The notes beneath the pieces are model-generated. The model had not been told where the DNA came from, did no database searches, and worked only from the letters and a program-made list of their open reading frames with translations. Source: an uncultured Porphyromonadaceae bacterium (GTDB lineage Bacteria; Bacteroidota; Bacteroidia; Bacteroidales; Muribaculaceae). From it: DNA of 6,036 bases. This document shows positions 4,601 through 6,036 of this stretch, piece after piece. The DNA lies in the NCBI GenBank assembly GCA_900552325.1, contig URZG01000145.1:1-6036 (forward strand), written 5' to 3'. A program made the position numbers and the translations under genes. Each line of letters begins with the position of its first letter. Position 1 is the stretch's first letter.

Positions 4601-6036
4601 GAGGTTGTGAACGAGCGGTTTGCCTCGGCTGTCTTCACCGAGTAAAAGCGGTCGGTATATGATGCGTTGCCGCGGTTATCCTTGATCATGGTGACAACGA
4701 TGTTGCCCCCTGTATAGTTGAAGGGGGTGGTGAGATGGAGCACCAGATCGTTGGTTCCTTGCTTGAGGATGAAATCACCCTCGAAAACCTTGTCGGCTTC
4801 GGTGACCGGAGCCCAGTCTTTGAGTTCTCCCAGGGTAGTGGAGGTGATGTAGACGCGGCCCGTGACGGTAAATTCGGCATCCATTCCACGGTAGGTTTTG
4901 TACACAAGGTCGCTGATGCTGCCTGTGACGAAGTTGAAATCCTTGGGGGTATAGATCGACTGTGATACCGAATAATTTGTGTAGACGTTGATGGGGAGGC
5001 GCTCGAGCCCGTTGTCACGTTCGGCGGTCTGGCTTACCTGCACATCCACGACCGAGGGGGAGGATACGTAAGCCGAGGTATGCGCATCGATGGCAGATTC
5101 TCCGGCTCCGCTTACGGCAGTCACGGTGTAGGCGTTATTTCCTTCGGCCGGTGTTGGGTCTACGTAGCTGCACTCCTTTATGCCGTGTACCAGCTCATTA
5201 TTGTCGCGGTAAACGGTGTAGGTTATGGCATCGAAATTGAGGTAGCCGTTGTTCACACCCTTGGAGGGGGCTGTCCAGCTCAGGGAGACGGTGCCGTCCG
5301 GAAGAGTCAACGCCACCGGATCGGATACCGGTTTGGGGATGTCCTCGCCCAGATAAATGCTTTTGGTTGAGGTTTTCAGACTCTCGCCTTCGGCAGTCTT
5401 GGCTGCGATGGCATAGGTGTGGGTGCCGTCTTCGGTGGTGTCAATGTAGCTGTCGGTCTCCCCGGGGGTGCGTCCGGTCAGTTCCGTGAGGAACTCCCCG
5501 TCGCGGTAAACCATGATGGAAAGGTCGGAGATATCATCGCCTATGCCGTTCTTTGATGGGTTGGTCCAGGAGAGTGTGATCTCTTTTTTTCCGTCTGTGG
5601 CCGCGTTAAGCGTGAACCCGGTGGGGGTAGCGGGACCGGCCTGATTGAGGATGAAGAAGTTGTCGACGCTCAGGCCGTAGGTGGAGCTGGCCCTGTGGCG
5701 TATGGCCACGCGTATCGTCTTCCCCTGATATGCGGCGAGTGAGCGTTTGGCCTGACTCCATGCTATGTCATCATCATAGCCGTTGTCGGCGGTGGTGCTC
5801 CATATCTCCACGAAATCAGTCGGTTCGGTACCGCTCTCGCTCACCAACAGGCTCAGGGGTTCGGTATTGTTGAGGTCCTGTGCGGCGTAAACGAACTGTA
5901 CGATGAATTTGTCGTTAGTAACGTTTACGGGAGGGGTGATGAGCCAGTTGTCCTGTGTCTGATAGGAGCTGAAGGTACTCGGATCTCTGGTCAGGGAGAT
6001 GGCGAGCTTCTTACTTCCGGAGTACTGGGTGACGTG
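1669..6036 (-). CDS. Large multi-domain secreted/cell-surface protein, C-terminal 1455 residues (partial)
   Basis: The frame is open from the right edge to the TGA at 1669-1671, so the start and signal peptide lie outside. Numbering here starts at the edge. Residues 1-133 resemble the end of a cleaved-adhesin/choice-of-anchor J domain (DNWLITPPV at 29-37, GLSVDNFFI at 121-129). Two fibronectin type III domains follow (135-231 with ITLSWTNP; 234-325 with VSLSWTAP). Next come a beta-sandwich (329-509) and two carboxypeptidase-regulatory-like domains (512-594 with TDREGNYSFRHIP; 597-680). A third fibronectin-like domain (684-708 plus 872-957) appears split by an inserted sandwich (709-871). Then follow a CARDB-like domain (958-1060), a propeller-like region (1061-1294), an Ig-like domain (1296-1404) and a tail (1406-1455) with VRYFNLQG and NVYIIV. 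The tail resembles a type IX secretion sorting domain. No protease or glycosidase active-site motif is evident in the visible part. Binding or adhesion at the cell surface is the likely role, but the ligand is unknown. Domain names are from pattern reading, not a profile search. Confidence 0.88.
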   Translation of the reverse strand, partial: HVTQYSGSKKLAISLTRDPSTFSSYQTQDNWLITPPVNVTNDKFIVQFVYAAQDLNNTEPLSLLVSESGTEPTDFVEIWSTTADNGYDDDIAWSQAKRSLAAYQGKTIRVAIRHRASSTYGLSVDNFFILNQAGPATPTGFTLNAATDGKKEITLSWTNPSKNGIGDDISDLSIMVYRDGEFLTELTGRTPGETDSYIDTTEDGTHTYAIAAKTAEGESLKTSTKSIYLGEDIPKPVSDPVALTLPDGTVSLSWTAPSKGVNNGYLNFDAITYTVYRDNNELVHGIKECSYVDPTPAEGNNAYTVTAVSGAGESAIDAHTSAYVSSPSVVDVQVSQTAERDNGLERLPINVYTNYSVSQSIYTPKDFNFVTGSISDLVYKTYRGMDAEFTVTGRVYITSTTLGELKDWAPVTEADKVFEGDFILKQGTNDLVLHLTTPFNYTGGNIVVTMIKDNRGNASYTDRFYSVKTAEANRSFTTSTYSQVDISQLPSSYSNKALAERPSTRFIVTPSGMASLSGKVTSGADATPVSDVTVVADGYEGLTAVTDREGNYSFRHIPAAVTSLTFSKTGYENAQVNVTLADGATATADASLTRLPNFTLSGKVTTGDTGLNAENGVVVLGGYESREATIGPDGRWSIPGVYSGHDYTIAIRYPLYEVYDGEFNFEEASDREYQTVVLDRALIPAWNLNAAVSPDGSAASLTWNDPTSRDCEPGMKSIGDVATQRYTGGDYYSTNFNIAHAYSEKDLADQKMVGLSVTGERIFVKKSEGAVFYAKVWRGTKENPVEVASQPIPVDDLPEAGDWVTITFDNPAEIKPGSPYMIGAAVNGGGSSSFGQATGSSISGGNNVKWSENPYTSDGYSPWCIQALCKVPGTEVTITANPDAPRCAYNVYRGVKDAEGSTTWSLLTTTPVSDLSYTDNAWSSQLAGEYVYGVSAIYNKAGESGKALSEPISRSVDTDVALTAFISPVKSVERQQTATVKVAIANFGELPVESVPVTLTLNGQQSVSATHTETLQKGESAEITLGEIDLADGLNILVATAAAEGDEVSANNALTFELPNFENINLRGYRWDAYGNAGFMEFGSNNPEAASFKMEVTPNDALVIAGEAVNGTFYGYTATWWGESREFVEIDPSSWIVSRSVENTDDYVLDMAYDYSTDRMFCLATAGEIVNLGTVNLATGAVEPIGVLSQVMRTLACDLEGKLYAIDNEGKYYSVDPATAETSLLGETGVPQVTYLQSMAFDHNTGRLFWTHTNNAVSGDVYELSPADGEATRLGTVKFQGVDPSEIVGLHTAYTAPVKSFAALSTDPADGEELSEFSGVTITFPFEVTSDAAVLAGTTFTAPVAAWNVVGNGTTEVRILPCDESNIPFTVSFEPDATYTLVIPQGAFLKANGDYSEAITIRILSNVTGLEGVHGDSTMPVRYFNLQGSEVAAPVAGNVYIIVHSDGSVTKELIR

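Noticed and set aside
5845..5847. TTG as the start codon of the large - strand gene.
   Set aside because: The frame stays open for 63 more codons to the window edge, and that stretch reads as the same choice-of-anchor J-like domain (DNWLITPPV). The true start lies outside the window.

Overview
The window looks like a Bacteroidales chromosome, most likely a Muribaculaceae-type gut anaerobe. This rests on family resemblance only: a LemA protein and an FKBP lipoprotein with Bacteroidales wording, start codons preceded by A/T-rich sequence rather than a clear Shine-Dalgarno, a moderately GC-rich composition, and a very large multi-domain surface protein ending in a Bacteroidales-style sorting-like tail. 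No taxonomic search could be run.

Layout. Positions 1-130 carry the last 42 codons of a gene read as glycyl-tRNA synthetase. The 149-base gap that follows holds two inverted copies of a 23-nt GTAG-headed palindrome, arranged like a REP pair (BIME). Two genes follow on the + strand, 35 bases apart and probably co-transcribed: a LemA-family envelope protein (280-885) and an FKBP-type peptidyl-prolyl isomerase lipoprotein (921-1478). Both N-termini have a cysteine placed as in a lipobox. A GC-rich stem-loop with a short T run (1511-1550) closes this unit. Positions 1551-1668 lie between convergent genes and hold a 19-bp near-perfect inverted repeat and a small hairpin. From 1669 to the right edge the - strand is one unbroken reading frame of 1455 residues whose N-terminus lies outside the window.

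How the parts relate. The + strand genes join one core translation gene to two envelope proteins, a common type of housekeeping neighbourhood in this order. The - strand gene is a separate unit: a modular secreted or cell-surface protein built of an adhesin/choice-of-anchor J-like domain, fibronectin type III domains, beta-sandwich domains, two carboxypeptidase-regulatory-like domains, a CARDB-like domain, a propeller-like region, an Ig-like domain and a C-terminal sorting-like tail. It is probably exported by the type IX secretion system or a related route. Its binding target cannot be read from the sequence.

I see no defence system, integrase, transposase gene, CRISPR array or tRNA. The most distinctive non-coding items are the REP-like pair and the convergent inverted repeat. 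The most distinctive coding item is a fibronectin domain in the large protein that appears to be split by an inserted beta-sandwich.
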